64,000 nt of DNA from Serinus canaria (Eukaryota; Chordata; Aves; Passeriformes; Fringillidae): assembly GCF_022539315.1 (NCBI RefSeq), contig NC_066319.1, positions 27,242,093 to 27,306,092 of the forward strand, read 5' to 3'. This document shows, one piece after another, positions 44,690-57,805 of the stretch; position 1 is the first letter of the stretch, and each line of letters opens with the position of its first letter. The position numbers and the translations under genes were made by a program. The notes below the pieces were generated by a model. It was not told where the DNA came from, made no database searches, and saw nothing but the letters and a program-made list of their open reading frames with translations.

Positions 44690-45135
44690 ACAGTAAAAAA
44701 ACAAGCACTTCATCCACATGGATTGGATTGGCATGACAAGGTTTTGGCAGTGGGAGGGCTACACATGGGGCTTCTGTGAGAAGCTGCTGGAAGTTTCCCC
44801 TGTGCCCGACAGAGCCAGTGCCTGCTGGCTCCAACATGGGTCTGCCAGTTGGCCAAGGCCGAGCCAATCAGTGGAGGTGATGGTGCTTCTGGGATAAGGT
44901 TATTAAGATTTGGGGTTATTTCTCATTATCCTACTCTGATTTGATTGGTTATAAATTCAATTAATTTCTCAAAGATGAGTCTGTTTTGGCTGTGACAGTA
45001 ACTAGTTTCTCCCTGTCCTGATCTTGACCTGTGAGATTTTTGTTGTATTTTCTCTCTCCTGCCCATCTAAGGAGGAGGAATGATGGTGCATCAGTGGACA
45101 CCTGGTGTCCAGCCAGGGTCAGCCTGCTATAATAC
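44690..45135 (+). mobile_element. Probable endogenous-retrovirus LTR relic
   Basis: The sequence has the character of songbird-type ERV long terminal repeats: a patch with gcttctgtgagaagctgctg, a ccaaggccgagccaatcag CCAAT-box region near 44855, a pyrimidine-rich stretch, and a conserved-looking 3' block (ctgtccagc-like, then cacctggtgtccagccaggg). No internal retroviral genes flank it, so it would be a solo LTR. It is decayed: short indels are likely and no clear target-site duplication was found. Family name and exact ends need a library search. Confidence 0.5.
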
Positions 45136-45319
45136 ATCATAGAAACCTCCAGAAAAATACAAAAAAGGCCAAAAAACTTCTGGCCTCTCCTTAGTGACTG
45201 TGCATTTTATGAAAAGACCATAAACAGATCTAAAGAATACAATTTAAGATACTTATTTCAACATGGTTAAATTTCCTGCTCTTCCTGCAGCCCATAGGAA
45301 ACAGAATTCTGGCCTCCAA

Positions 45320-45686
45320 TTGAGACAAGAAGCTGAGGGGTTGTTTAGCCTGGAGAAAAGGAGGCCATGGGTGATCTTACCATTCTTTACAACTATCTGA
45401 AAGGAGGTTGTAGCAAGGTGGGGGGGTGGCCTCTTCTCTCATGTAACAAGTGATAAAGCTAGAAGATTAGATATTAGGAAAAAATTTTCTACTGACAAGG
45501 TTATCAAGCACTGAGACAGGCAGCCCAGGGAGGTGGCTGAGTTACCATCTCTGGAGGTATTTAAAAGACATATGGATGGGACACTCAGAGACATAGTTTA
45601 ACTGAGGACTTGGCAGTGTTGGGTTAATGGCTGGACTCAGTAGTCTTAAAGGTCTTTTACAACCTAAAAATTCTATGATTCTATAA
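45320..45686 (+). repeat. CR1 LINE 3' fragment
   Basis: This is a 370-bp CR1 tail in plus orientation. It starts at the conserved ttgtttagcctggagaaaag block and passes through gatattaggaaaaaattttc and ggaggtatttaaaagacat. It ends in ATTCTATGATTCTAT, the canonical CR1 terminal repeat. It is the best-preserved CR1 tail in the window. Confidence 0.95.
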
Positions 45687-47289
45687 GGGAGAGCACATCT
45701 TTCCATTATTCAAAATGAAAACACAAAATGGAAAGGATGTGTTTATTTCACTACCACTTCAGATTAAGTGTGTAAAGAACTGATTCAGGATATGCAATCA
45801 AGTCCTGGAAGCAGAACAGAAGAACATACAGCAGGTTTACCCTGGGCAACAAAAAGAAGAAGAAAAAATTTCAAGCATTTGCAGATGGTCAAGAACCTAG
45901 ACTGTTGTTGGCAATTCCCATCTGAAGCACTATGGGCAGAGGTGGCCAGTTAGCACCTTTTGGGCCATGTGGCACACGAGTGATTCAAGTGGGGTTCCCA
46001 CCCTGCAGGAGTCCCCTGTACAGGAGCTTCTAGATCACCTGAATCTCTGGCTGCAGGAGAAAGGGTGCCTGCACTGCCAGACTGCCATGAGGGCCTGCAA
46101 TCCAGCATGAGCAAGTGGCTACTACGGGAGGCACCTCTAGCTGCTCATCACTTTTTCAACTCTTTCACTTCTGAGGCTCAGGAAGGTGGTGCCTTTGGTG
46201 TGACCCTGTCTAACCTCTCTGGAGCATCAGTTCTGCCTCGTTAGCCCAGGAAATGCTTTGACCTCTCATCACACCAAGCTGTCATGGCTGGGCAGTAGCA
46301 TCTTAGTTCAGTTCTCCTATATAACAAGAATATAACTATTTCTAAATACAGCCCAGTTTGACCACTAGTGAATCTCTCCCTGTGGAGACTGAGAGCTCCG
46401 TACAAATCCACAACAGCCTCTGCCAAAGCACGTGCCAGTGAAAACAGCCACATGTGGATGGGGCTTGATTGCTTTCTTGGTATTAAAATAATGTAAGAAA
46501 GTTGATCTGTAGAAAAAAAATAATAGGGGCTTTTATTCTTTTAGCAGGATGTATAATCAGTGGTTATCAGGATATCAGGAATGGAGATAAGTAAGTCTCC
46601 AGCTGGCTTAGATTCAACTGATTTTTTTTTTCCATTAAGATCTCATCAGTTTTATCATCTGGCTATTAAATGCACATTTTTGTCTTAAGCCTATTTTGAA
46701 GCAATTCTATGTTTATGCTGGTGTAGAATGCTCCCTTTATGAAACTAAATTTTTAGGTGTTTGTATGGTGTCTGTAATTTGGTATTCTAAAGCAGCAATT
46801 CTGAAAGTAAAACAAATTCCCTGTTTCTCCTTTTCTGCTCTCTAGTTGTTTGCACCCCTTTGCCTCCCTGGATACACAAAGACATGGACATTGCCCTCAA
46901 TTAAAACCGGGCCATGGAAGCTAATAACCATTTGTGGCTTTGAGAACTATCCCAGACAGATTTGTTACATCTCTTGACTACAAGGGATGTCAACCTCAGA
47001 CAAATGACCAGCACAACAAAAAGATGTCCTATGGGCACCCTTTCTGAATTTTTAAAAAATATACTGGACACATGTTTCAGAAATTATTTTAGAGCCTTCT
47101 GCTCCATTTTCAAAACTCAAAAGCTCTCAGGAGCCTACATCTAACTTTTGACAAGGTGTATTGGCATAATTTAGATCCATTTTTTAATGCCTGTCTTATT
47201 TCAAGGGCACTTCAAGTGTTTCACCTAGCCACACAGATGTTGGAAGAGCCTGAGCTTGGTTTCAAGCATTCATCTCTTTCTTGAGCTGG

Positions 47290-47323
47290 AAGGCAAAAAA
47301 CCATCAGATTGGTTTTTTGCCTT
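47290..47323. repeat. Perfect 14-bp inverted repeat
   Basis: AAGGCAAAAAACCA (47290-47303) and TGGTTTTTTGCCTT (47310-47323) are exact reverse complements separated by six bases. On the plus strand it resembles a hairpin followed by no T-run. Its role is unknown. Confidence 0.93.
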
Positions 47324-47710
47324 ACAATTCAGCAGTCAAAACTTCGTAAAACAATTTAAGATTTATAGGAAAACCTGGGCACAATTTTTTTTCTTTAGTT
47401 TTGCTTTCACATGTAAATTATAGATTAAAAAAAAACAACATTCACAATGTGGGAACATTTTAGTTCATACACAGTAAAATAAAGAACTATATAATTTATA
47501 TCAGTCTTCCAGTACTGCAGAGGTTTCTTTTAAAATGACCAATGATACATATCAAAACTATCCCTTAAGGGTAAGTGGGTAATTTTTTTCATGAAATTAC
47601 TCAGTAATGCAACATTAAAGGGACAAAACATTCTGCAGGGCATGTATTTGATTAACTGTAAACCACACACTTGGTGGATTTTGTTTTTTGTATATTTCAA
47701 TATATGTGCA

Positions 47711-47732
47711 TATAGATATAGCTATATCTATA
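47711..47732. repeat. Perfect 22-bp palindrome
   Basis: TATAGATATAGCTATATCTA plus TA reads identically on both strands with no spacer. It is AT-rich and could extrude as a small cruciform. Confidence 0.95.
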
Positions 47733-49929
47733 AATCCAAAATTAAAAAAAAAACAAACCAAAAGTCAAACATAACAAGTTTTGTATCAAAATGCCACCAT
47801 TCATCATGATCCTAAATAAGCATAAAAGGCTAAAGCCACCCATGTGACTTTAGTACAGCTCAGAGATAAGAAAACAGGAGTGATGTCAAGTGGCAAACAA
47901 GCGTAGTAACAGGTTGAGCATGTTCAGGTGGGATGTGATGGGATAAGGAGGGTTGACTAATTTCCCTGAACTACAGAGAAAGATGAAACCTTCAAGTATG
48001 CTGAGACAATAAGGGTGAGATATCCTGGGTGCTGAAGGCAATCAGTGCAGGATCTTTGAGATCCTGCAGTTGGTTCTCCATAGCAGCAGCACTATAAAAA
48101 CATGTTCTCAGTCAGTCTCTTCAGCTAACTAACTGGAATGGTTACTTGACTAGAATACAACAGAATACTTCATTTCAAAGGGATCTACAATGTTAATCTA
48201 GTCCAACTCTTAGTCTGCATTAGTCAGGAAAGGAGCAAAGAACTGTTTTACACATTTACATGTTAACCTGAAAATTTTTCCAGTCAAACACCAAAATCCA
48301 TGTCTATGACAGTGCACCTTTGTGTCTGTCACACACAATCTAAAAAGTACATTACATGTACATTTGCAGGATTTCATGTATGTCAATGTAAAACTCTGAA
48401 AATATTTAATCATATTCCAAACTAATTCCTAAAAGGCTTTTTTTTTTCTCTACTGTGAGGTAAAACCTTTTGTTCCATATATCTGAAAAACGTAAATACA
48501 ATCAAATCAGCGCAGAATGGCAAAACATCTGACTATGACCTCCACCATGTCCCTCTCAGTCCAGACAGCTGGAGACTGAGCCACATACCTCCACAATATT
48601 GCTAATCATTGCTTTTTTTCTTACAAACTACCCCAGATATCCAGACAGGATCCATGGCCGGAGGGCTGATGGTGGCCACTGGTTTGATACAAAGTGATTA
48701 TTCTTACTTCACCCATTAGAGCCTGCCTTCTGTAGCTCCCATCTGCCAACTTGCCCCATATTAGCCAAGAGTGGAACTTCAGAGAAATCTTCTAACACTC
48801 ACCTCTCAGTAGGTGAGACTGGTCCCTTCAGCAGCTGCAGGGTATGAGGAAAAAAGGCAGAAGCAGGAGAAAAGGGACACACCTGAAAAGAACATGCCCT
48901 GTCTTCTTTCCCTCCCAGCACCCACAGGGAGCTTCAGAGACACCATCTTTGCCACAAGGGTTCCAAGTGCAGGTGCATGTATGGATACCCATTGTGCCTG
49001 GCTTTGCTAGAAGCTACCCTTTGAAAACTTGTATCCCAACAACAGCAGGGATCCTTCAGAGTCTAGCTCACAACTTTTCCATAGAAACCCACCTCAGAAC
49101 AGAGCACTTGCAGCAAATTCCCTAAACAGCTACAGCGGGACCCCCCTCTGGATACCAAAGGCCCCTCAGCAAGTTCTCACTCAAAATATGGTATATTGCA
49201 CATCATCATCCCTACTACAGCTCTACCTGGCACCTCTGATTACTTACAGAGAGTAGGTTGTAAATTATCCCATGCCCCCAAAACATACTATGAAATTACC
49301 ATTTTCATCACCAAAAGCTTAATGTACAAGGTTCAAGAATTAAAAAAAGGGATACATTTAAATAGCAAAACAAAATTAAGCTGCCATTGATATTACTGTT
49401 TGAGTCTATATAGGTTTTCATTAGGACAGCGGAATTCCACAATACTTCTCCAGAAATAAAGTTTGCTATGCAACAGGAGAAGACAGGATGAACTGTGAGT
49501 GACACAGGCGGGAGCAGGCTCACAGACTCAGTCAAGCTGATCGGGTACTGCCAAGTGACACAGCTGAAGAGCAGATGCTACCTTCCTTTAATTTAGCAAA
49601 GCCAGCAAGGTGGCTCCATGGACCCATGCAGACATGACACTAAGCATCTGCGGGTTTTACCTCTCACTGTGGCAGCATATTAATCCACATCTCTGAGTAC
49701 CATCTGCAAAGGACACCCTCCTGTTCTACAGGGCAAACCAACAGGTCCCCATAAACAATCACTCTTACCCCAAAATGAAAATATGCAATTGCAGATGACC
49801 ATCACAATCAAGGTGTGATAGCTTTTCAACCTCTCCCCACACACCCCCCAGGCTCCCATTCCTGTGTGCTGCTTTGCCACACATTAGAGCATGTTGGCTT
49901 TAATCCCTGAGAAATGTGGACTATTATAA

Positions 49930-50245
49930 TCTAAAGTGGCTTGGGTTGGGAAGGGACCTTAAAAATCATCTAGTTCCACCCCCCTACCATAGGCAGGGAT
50001 ACCTTTCACCAGACCAGGCTGCTCAGAGCCTCATCCAACCCATACCTGAGCACCTTCAGGGATGGGGCGTCCACAACTTCTCTGAGAAAACTGTTCCAGT
50101 GCCTCGCCATCCTCACAGTAAAGAATTTTTCTCCTAATATCTAATTTAAACCTACTCTGGTTTAGTTTGAGCCATTCCCTCCTGTCCTACCACAATATGC
50201 TCTTGTAAAATGTTCCTCTCCATCCTTCTTGTAGGCTCCTTTCAC
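49930..50245 (-). repeat. CR1 LINE 3' fragment
   Basis: The CR1 tail is in minus orientation: ggcttgggttgggaagggac, then accaggctgctcagagcctc, then gggatggggcgtccacaact, then the antisense of the ttaggaaaaaattc block at about 50125-50150. The terminal ATTCTATG repeat is eroded. Confidence 0.93.
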
Positions 50246-51759
50246 AGGTAGGCTTGAAGAAATCACAGTGAACAAGGCCAGTGGTGGAAAGTGCCCCATA
50301 CAAAAAGAACAGACAGGAACTAAAGGGTGAATTAGGAGGAGCAGCATCAGGATTTCTTAATTTCAAAAGAGAATTATTTTTAAAAATGGGATAGTAAGGC
50401 ACCTACCTCAATATGCAGATGCCACTCTCAAATAAACTGTCCCTAAATTGGGCATTGCCTTTTTTAGGAACAGAATAGCCCAGGAATCCCAGAAAAGAGA
50501 AGTGAGTATCAACAAAATAAGACGTCTTTTTTTAAAACTTTTTTCAACAGCATGGGCCCTAATGGGATGAACCCTGCTTTAACAGTAGTCTCAGAATGAC
50601 AAATCTCCAGCATCTCACTGCACATGGAAAGTTTTTTTCTGGTCTGGTACTCTACACCCCAGCATGGCTTTTCCAACATTCTCACAAACTGCATCTAAAG
50701 TGCTGTGACTAGTTAAGCTCACATAATGTGAATCCCTGTTTCAGAAAATGCTTAATGGCCTCAGACTATTTGAAGAAAATTCATGCAACTCATCCCTGAA
50801 TCTATCCAGACTGGTAACAAATCCTTTGACTGCTGAAGAGAAGTAATGAAAAGGAATTAAATCTTGACATTTCTGGATTAACAGGCAAGGCCTAGAGGAC
50901 TCAGTGGAACAGAGAAAAGCTGTTTCCTGAGCTGCACCTAAACTGACAAAGTCTAGATGTTATGAATGAGAGCTCAGCAGAGCTAAAGAAGCTTGTCACA
51001 GCAGAGATGGGCATCCAAATTTTAATGATTCAATTAAGGAATGCCAAGGCTGGTGTAAAATGCTGAGCTGTTTCCACCTTTGTGTCCCTATGACTGGCCT
51101 CACACTACTGTGGGTGTAATTACATAAGACAGACAATCCTTTAGTGGAAAGTGGAATTATTTAAGGAAAACAGCTGGCCAATTTAGAGCTAAGTAGGAGC
51201 ACAGAAACGTCAATGCCAAACCAAGAGCATGTCAAACATGACCCAGATACCTAATTAGAAGTTATGCTCAAATCTATTTTACACAGGGCTCCAGAAGCAG
51301 GCTGACTGCAGTCGAGAGGCTGAAGAGGTACGCTCTTGATCTTTATTCCCCTGATTGCATTAGATACTGTTCTGATCTCTCCTCCGTCTTCCCCAGCTTT
51401 CATGTCACAACCCTTACAAATTTGCCAGGAATGGGGAGGGTAGAGCAGTACTACAGAATAATGATGCTAAGAGCCTCAGGAAGGCGTCAAGGCTGCCAGA
51501 GGACTTCCCCCAGCACAGAGAAGAGGAAGCTCAAGGCTTCATGTCTATTTCCAGCCAGCACCCAGCCATGGGGATTCCTGAGCTGTGAGGGGGATGCTCT
51601 CCCTCTATGGTGCCTGGCTACACTACCACCTCTGCCTCAGGCACCTCAGCCTAATGGGCTGAGCAGGGAGCAAATGAGCTGGAAGTCATTGACAGAGATG
51701 GTGCCCAGACATGCTAACGTACTACAGGAATACCCCACAGCTGCCACTAACAGTTCCAA

Positions 51760-52375
51760 AAGATCCCCAGAACACCTGGATGATAACTTCATGATACAGG
51801 TACTAAGGGTGACGACTAGCAACCTTGATCTGTTGCTTGTCAACAGCAATAATTTCCTTTCATAACAAGGTAACCCACTTAGTTAATCAAAGAAAGCCAG
51901 TTGATGTAATCTTTATGGATTTCAGTAAAGCTTTTGACACTGCCTCTCACAGGATCCTTCTGGACAAAGTGTCCAGCACCCAGCAGGATAAACATATCAA
52001 GTGATGGGTGAGCAACTGGATCATGGGTCAGGTGTGAAGGGTGATAGTGGATGGGGCGACATCTGACTGGTGACTGGTCACTAGTGGGGATCCCCAGGGC
52101 TTCATTTTATGGCCAATTCTTGTCAACATCTTCAAAAATTACTTGGATGCAGGACTCGAAGGCATGCTGAGTAAGTTTGCTGGTGATATTAAACTGGGAG
52201 GAGCTGTTGACTCACTTGATGACAGAGAGGCCCTGCAGAGAGACCAGGACAAATCAAAGGGCTGGTCAATGACCAAATGGAGGAAGTTTTAACTAAGACA
52301 AGTGCTGGATTCTGCATCTAGGATGGGGCAACCCTGGGTGTAAGGACAGACTGGGGAACAAGAGGCTGGAGTGTT
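51760..52375 (+). pseudogene. Internally deleted CR1 ORF2 relic
   Basis: Two pieces of CR1 ORF2 are fused. 51760-51865 reads LDLLLVN in the endonuclease-to-RT spacer. From about 51870 the sequence jumps to the reverse-transcriptase region with FSKAFDT near 51930, then TSGDPQG near 52080 and SKFAGDIKLGGAVDSL near 52170-52215. The catalytic FADD box is FAGD here, and several in-frame stops and shifts are present, so it is dead. Unlike the other copies it lacks the CR1 3' tail: homology fades near 52375. Confidence 0.85.
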
Positions 52376-54340
52376 AAAGACCTAATGCTCTTTGGAGCTC
52401 TAAAATCAACTCTTCCTACTTAAAAAGCCAAACAAACACAAAACCAAATTCTAATGTACTGACCATGTAGCAATGACATAAACAATGAACATGAGATGCT
52501 ACAGTGCAAAATTATAAATCATATTTCAAAAGCTTTTGTCTTCTGATTCTGGGGCTTTTATGCTTGACAAAAGAAATAAGCTTTGATGAATATGCCATGG
52601 TCCAATTCATTAGCTTCAGTAATGACAGTCTTGTAATTAAAATTTTATCAGAACATAGTAACTTTTATTTTCTACGGCTACTACTGCTTCCTTAGAAAGC
52701 ACACTCGTCTCTGTCTCTCTCATAGGGGAAAAAACATAGACAGCATTCAACAAAACACTGGACATTTAGCAGATCTCATTTGTTAAAAAGTGTGGTTTCC
52801 CATCAGTCTAACCTATTCAGGAAATAGGAATGAAACTTACTAATAGTTAGGGCAAAAGTAAAATATCATGAAAGGAAAACTCATCAGAAATTATTCACCC
52901 GGTGATTTTGACAACCATTTTCATATTAGCCAGCAAGCAGTTGAGTTTACAAACAATAAAACCACTAAGAGAGATGATCCTATTCTCAATAACATAGTTT
53001 CAAAAATAACAGAATTTCTATGCAATACCACACAACACCCTACAATAACTGGATGTAAAACCTTCCACTGCTAGAAACACGAGTTACTGTTCTCATCAGT
53101 CTATGCTACTTTTTTGCCTATGAGTACACTTAGCACACTACATTACCAACTTCTCAAAGTTTCCTGTCAGTTTTATTATTCATTCATAGGTAAGAGTTAG
53201 TCTGTAGTCCTGGTCACACTGTAGAATTACCTACATGGAGAAAATTCTTACAGTGCAAGTGACCTTGCAAGAGATGAATCCTGAGACTCTTGTGGGAAAG
53301 CACCCAGCCACCAAACAGGAATTAACTGAACAAAGACCTAATTGCTTAGTTTTATTGCTCTGCAGGACCAAAATACAATTTTCTTCTCTGCATGTGGTAG
53401 TGAATCATACATCAAAAATATCCAAGCTCATCAGTTCACACCATATTCAAAACAAATCCATGGGAAGCCAGCATGCAGTTTTGAGAGATTTATCCACACA
53501 GGGGAAAAAAAAAGCCAAAGGAAACATGCAAATGTATATATTTATAGCAATGGATATGCATGGAAAGCCTGAAAGCTTTTTGTTGTCTTCTTTGCTTTTA
53601 TAGAAGGTTCTAAAGCCAAATCTATGGCACTTTCAGGTGCAAATACATAAAAGACCAAAGAGCTGAGTATTTCTGCTGGAACAGGTAGAACAAAACAAGG
53701 TATTCATCGACCATTCAGGGTATTCACACAAACCAGGCCCTACAGTTTGTCCAGTCTAGAACCATGCCAACCTCCTTTGCCTGCAGCCTCTTGTGGAGAT
53801 GTATTCTCACTGCCCAGCACAGCTTTCAGCAACAGTGATTTCTGGCTATTTATGCTAGAAAAAATAAACTGGTGGTCTATGTCATTCTTTGTACTACTTT
53901 AAGCAAAAAAGCAAAGCCAACCCTTCCTTTTCACCTCACCCCCAAGAGTTACATTAATAGTAACTTCAGTGTTGCAACTGAGATATATCAAACATACAAC
54001 ATTCACCTATGAAACCTAACATGTAGAAGTTAGTTATGAGCCTGGATTTACAATTATTGAAGCTAATAACTTCTGCATTTCTTTAAAACAACACACTGAT
54101 TAAAATCAGGAAACTTCAATCCTAGAAGAAACTCTTGTTTTTTTTGTAAAATGAACTTTAATTAAAATGCAAGTTAGAATAAATAATACCCTAAAAATTA
54201 CATTGACTTTAAAAAGCCAAAGAATTCTAGATAGCAATGAAGAGAATCTATACATGGAATAAAGAGGCAGATATAGTCACCCAATAATATGAGTTGGTTA
54301 TTTTTTCTAATGGTTGGAATGGCATTGAATTAAAGCAACA

Positions 54341-54413
54341 GATTTAAAGTAATGGCTGTCAATCTACTCTCAAGGATTTAAAGTAATGGCTGTCAATCTA
54401 CTCTCAAGGATTT
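54341..54413. repeat. Perfect 34-bp tandem duplication
   Basis: The 34-bp unit starting GATTTAAAGTAATGGCTGTC occurs at 54341-54374 and again, identical, at 54375-54408, followed by the first five bases of a third copy. Identity implies a recent duplication. Confidence 0.97.
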
Positions 54414-57400
54414 GTGCCTTCTCATTGCTATTGATTATCACTGTGCTGTCATATATTGTTACTTTTGCAGTACCTCTAAGTAAAACTGGCTTGTCGAAGG
54501 GTCAGAGCCCCACATGCTCCTCAGGGGGAATGTGGCTTCTGGGCACAGCAGGAGCAAAGCTGCTCTGCTGTGAATCTGATGCTTTGCAGCCCACAGGAAT
54601 GCTGGAGGAAGGGCAGAAACAAAGCAAGAGGTGTGAAAAAACAAAACCGCGCTGGTAGATCCTGCACCACACAACCCCCAGGTTGCTATGAAGTGAAAAC
54701 AGGAGAGGTGAAGTATTGCAGCTTGAGTGCAGCCTGCTCAACACTCCCATCCAAAAAACAAAGCCACAGAGTTCTTATAATTAATCTCTGCTCTTTTGCT
54801 GTGTCATTCAGATCTGGAAACAGCCTCCTGTAATAAAGCTGTGCTTTTGAAGATGAGATGAATGCAGAAAAGCATTAATCATTCATCCCTATGTATTTCT
54901 ACAGGCATTGAAATACTGTAGACTTTTCTTTTTAATGCTTTATTCACTAGCCACAATATTCCATCAGCTAAATGCTGTGTTTCAGAACAAAACTACAGTC
55001 AGCAACAAGATCCTTCTTAATATCTAATTTTTTTTATTATTGTAGCTGAATTACTAATTCATCTAAACACTGGAATTCAACAGGTAGTTTGTCATGCAAT
55101 CTGTCTCTATTCCAGCTTTTAGTCTCAACTGAAAGACTGAAAAGTCCTTCGGCAAAAAGCAAATTTTGGTAGAGAAAAAATACTAGGCAATTTTTAACAG
55201 ATCTGCTTTGTTCCAGGCTCACAGCTCTCGTTTGTTTCTTTCCAGTCCAGCGATTTTTATAATCATGTTCATAAATAAGAAAAATGGTAATTTCGAGTTG
55301 TAATTTCTGCCTACATGACTGGAAGGTTGTCTTGGGTTTACTTTTCTTTCTGACATCATCTCTGATATCCAGAAAAAGCAGACAAGTCACTGCAGAAAGA
55401 TAAAGCTGGATCATTTGGTGATTTGGGTAATTTTTCATTGTCGTTTCCTTGGCCACGGGAATATCCATGCAACACAATTATTTAAGTTTCTGATTTATCA
55501 TAGTTTCACTTGACAGATGCAAAGGTTCAAATATAGCAAGGACAAGCAGGACCAGGAAGGACCTTCACAGTTCTAATGTACGGAAGTTAGACTTCTCATA
55601 ATATGCACTTAAGAAACCTTTTTATTGACTGAAATAATACTAAAGCCTCAGGATGGATTTGGTAAGTGGCCTAAGCCACTTTTAAGCCATTTTCAGTGGC
55701 CTAAGCCAAATTTTAATGTAGCCCCTGCTGTGATGTGCACTTCCTCCAATATTTTTCATCTCAGGTGCAACTACTTTCAAGTGCTGTCATATGAAAGAAC
55801 ATAGTTATGAAGAATGTCCAATTTTGGTAATTTTAAGTGATGGTTAATTTAATTTAATAATTTCTGATTTATCCCACAGTGCACACAGTTTTACAGGATA
55901 TATAAGCTTCATAGGATGTACAAGCATGCTTTTTTTGGAGATGAGCACTCCTGAAGAGGATGAAGAATTATGAATGACACACATGGAAGTGGCATCAACA
56001 GCCAGCTATGAAAACCATCCTTCTCCTCCAAGCCCAGAGTAGCTGTCAAGTCCCACACACCCCAATATTTGGGTGGGGTTTATGCTATACAGCGCAGAAG
56101 GACCGCTGCTATGGAACAAGCAGGACATAAAATACACCACATGCACTCCCCCTGAGCTGGGAAAGCACAACACAGACACAGCACTTGTGAGGAAGGTGAG
56201 CAGCTGCATGATGTGAACTGAACAGCAGCTTGGCTGCAGCAGAGGGCAGTGATACACAAACACCAGCAGCCCTCATTCTGCACCTTACCTACAAATGCAT
56301 AAACCTGTCCTTGGTTATTTCTGGCATAGAACACTTAACCACTCTGGGGCTTATTCTTGAAAAAAACTTGCACACTATTTTCATGAATTTAGGTGTAAAC
56401 ATGTGCAGATGCACAGAGAGATATATTGCATATCCGCTATTTAAAATCTTAATTCTGATTGCTTTCCCTTATTTCTTTGATGACCACGTCCTATTTGATT
56501 AATCTGCTATCCCCCTTGTCCTCTGAAATCAAATCCTTTAAGTTTTTGCTACACAAGGTGTTGCTTTGCATCTTTATAACAGACACAAAATTGCTACACT
56601 TCAGGGAGCTGATTTTCATCTTCTCCTCCCCCATCCTTCTCACCATTTGAAAGGTAGGAAGCTGGATGCAGTTAAGGAAGAAAAGGGAGGGAGGAGGGAG
56701 CTGAGGATGAACACAGCATAAGAGTTTGACTCCTTAACTGGGTTAATTTGTCTCCTGCCATGCAAGTAGAGAGCTTAAAAGAAAGCTACAGGAAAAAAAG
56801 TAATTGCAAGACATGTGCTACTCATGTAATTGCTGACATGTCTAATGCTGTGTGATTCAGGGCAGCTTTGAAATACTAGGCTTCTTATTGAGGGATGGAG
56901 GGATTACATTTCCACTGGGTGCAATTTGCAGAGATGCATAAAAGAAGGAAATGTAAGTTGTTATGAAGAAGCCTAGTCTTTACTTGAATTAGTTTAAATG
57001 CAACTTGCTCAGAACAATTGATTTTTTATGAGAAATAAATGGATTTGTATGCCCAATCAACTTGTATTTGGCAAGCCATTTTCCACCAACCTAAACTGTT
57101 GAATTGACCGTGTAGCATCTGCTCTTTAAAAATGTGGAAAACCATCAAAAATTATACAGTATGCACATATAAACATATGTCAATTTTAACCCATGAGCAT
57201 GTTCTTTATATCCTTCACAAATCTGTAAACACCCAGTATTGGTTTGGATATTGATTTAAATTTTGGAAATTTTTTTTGTTTGTCTGTTAGTGGCTTTTGT
57301 TTGCTTGTTTTAACTAAATAAACTAATTCATGCTTAGCAGAAGATTGAACTTGGTTTAGATTTGGACTATCTACATCTATTAACTGTCTGAAACAGAGTC

Positions 57401-57779
57401 AGTACCACTTTGCAAGTGTCCTCTTTTTCAAAGCAGAACTACAGAGGAAAGACAGAATATTTAGAACAAAACTACCCAAATGCTGAGGGAAATCTGTAGC
57501 AGACTCAGTCCTGCAGTGAAAGCCCTGTGTTAAGGTGATGCAAGCAGCTGTACAGACAGCCTAGGGAAGCCAAATCTATTGGTAGTCAGCTCAGGGAGGC
57601 TTTGGTCCCAATGACCATAGTTTCTGTAAGGCACCAAGGTGAGTTCTACCCCTGAAAAGAAGCATTAAGAAAGCAAACATTCTGGCCAAGCACTCAGCCT
57701 TGCAGCCTGCTCTCCAGGCCCTGCTAGGTGATGGATGCTGGCTCTTGCCACCATTGCCAGTCCTAAACCTGTTCCAACC

Positions 57780-57805
57780 TTTTTTTTTTTTTTTTTTTTT
57801 TTTTT
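57780..57805. repeat. Poly(T) tract
   Basis: There are 26 consecutive T. On the minus strand it would be a poly(A), but the adjacent sequence shows no recognisable retroposed gene. Confidence 0.9.

Larger units (their letters stand above)
42156..49925 (-). other. Middle of the 31.2-kb RGS6 intron
   Basis: This part contains an LTR-like relic at 44690-45135, a CR1 tail at 45320-45686, a hairpin at 47290-47323 and a palindrome at 47711-47732. 42156-44690 and 45690-47290 hold no recognisable element; 45950-46250 is a non-repetitive GC-moderate patch without a supportable gene. Confidence 0.65.

Noticed and set aside
45950..46250. GC-moderate patch as an exon or retrogene
   Set aside because: No open frame with recognisable content and no splice-like borders.
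51422..51865. Plus-strand 147-codon frame
   Set aside because: Its C-terminal part is a CR1 ORF2 remnant (LDLLLVN); it is transposon-derived and ends in a stop.
55037..55477. Minus-strand 146-codon frame
   Set aside because: Same strand as RGS6 but no splice sites in phase with neighbouring RGS6 exons and no similarity to R7 RGS proteins.
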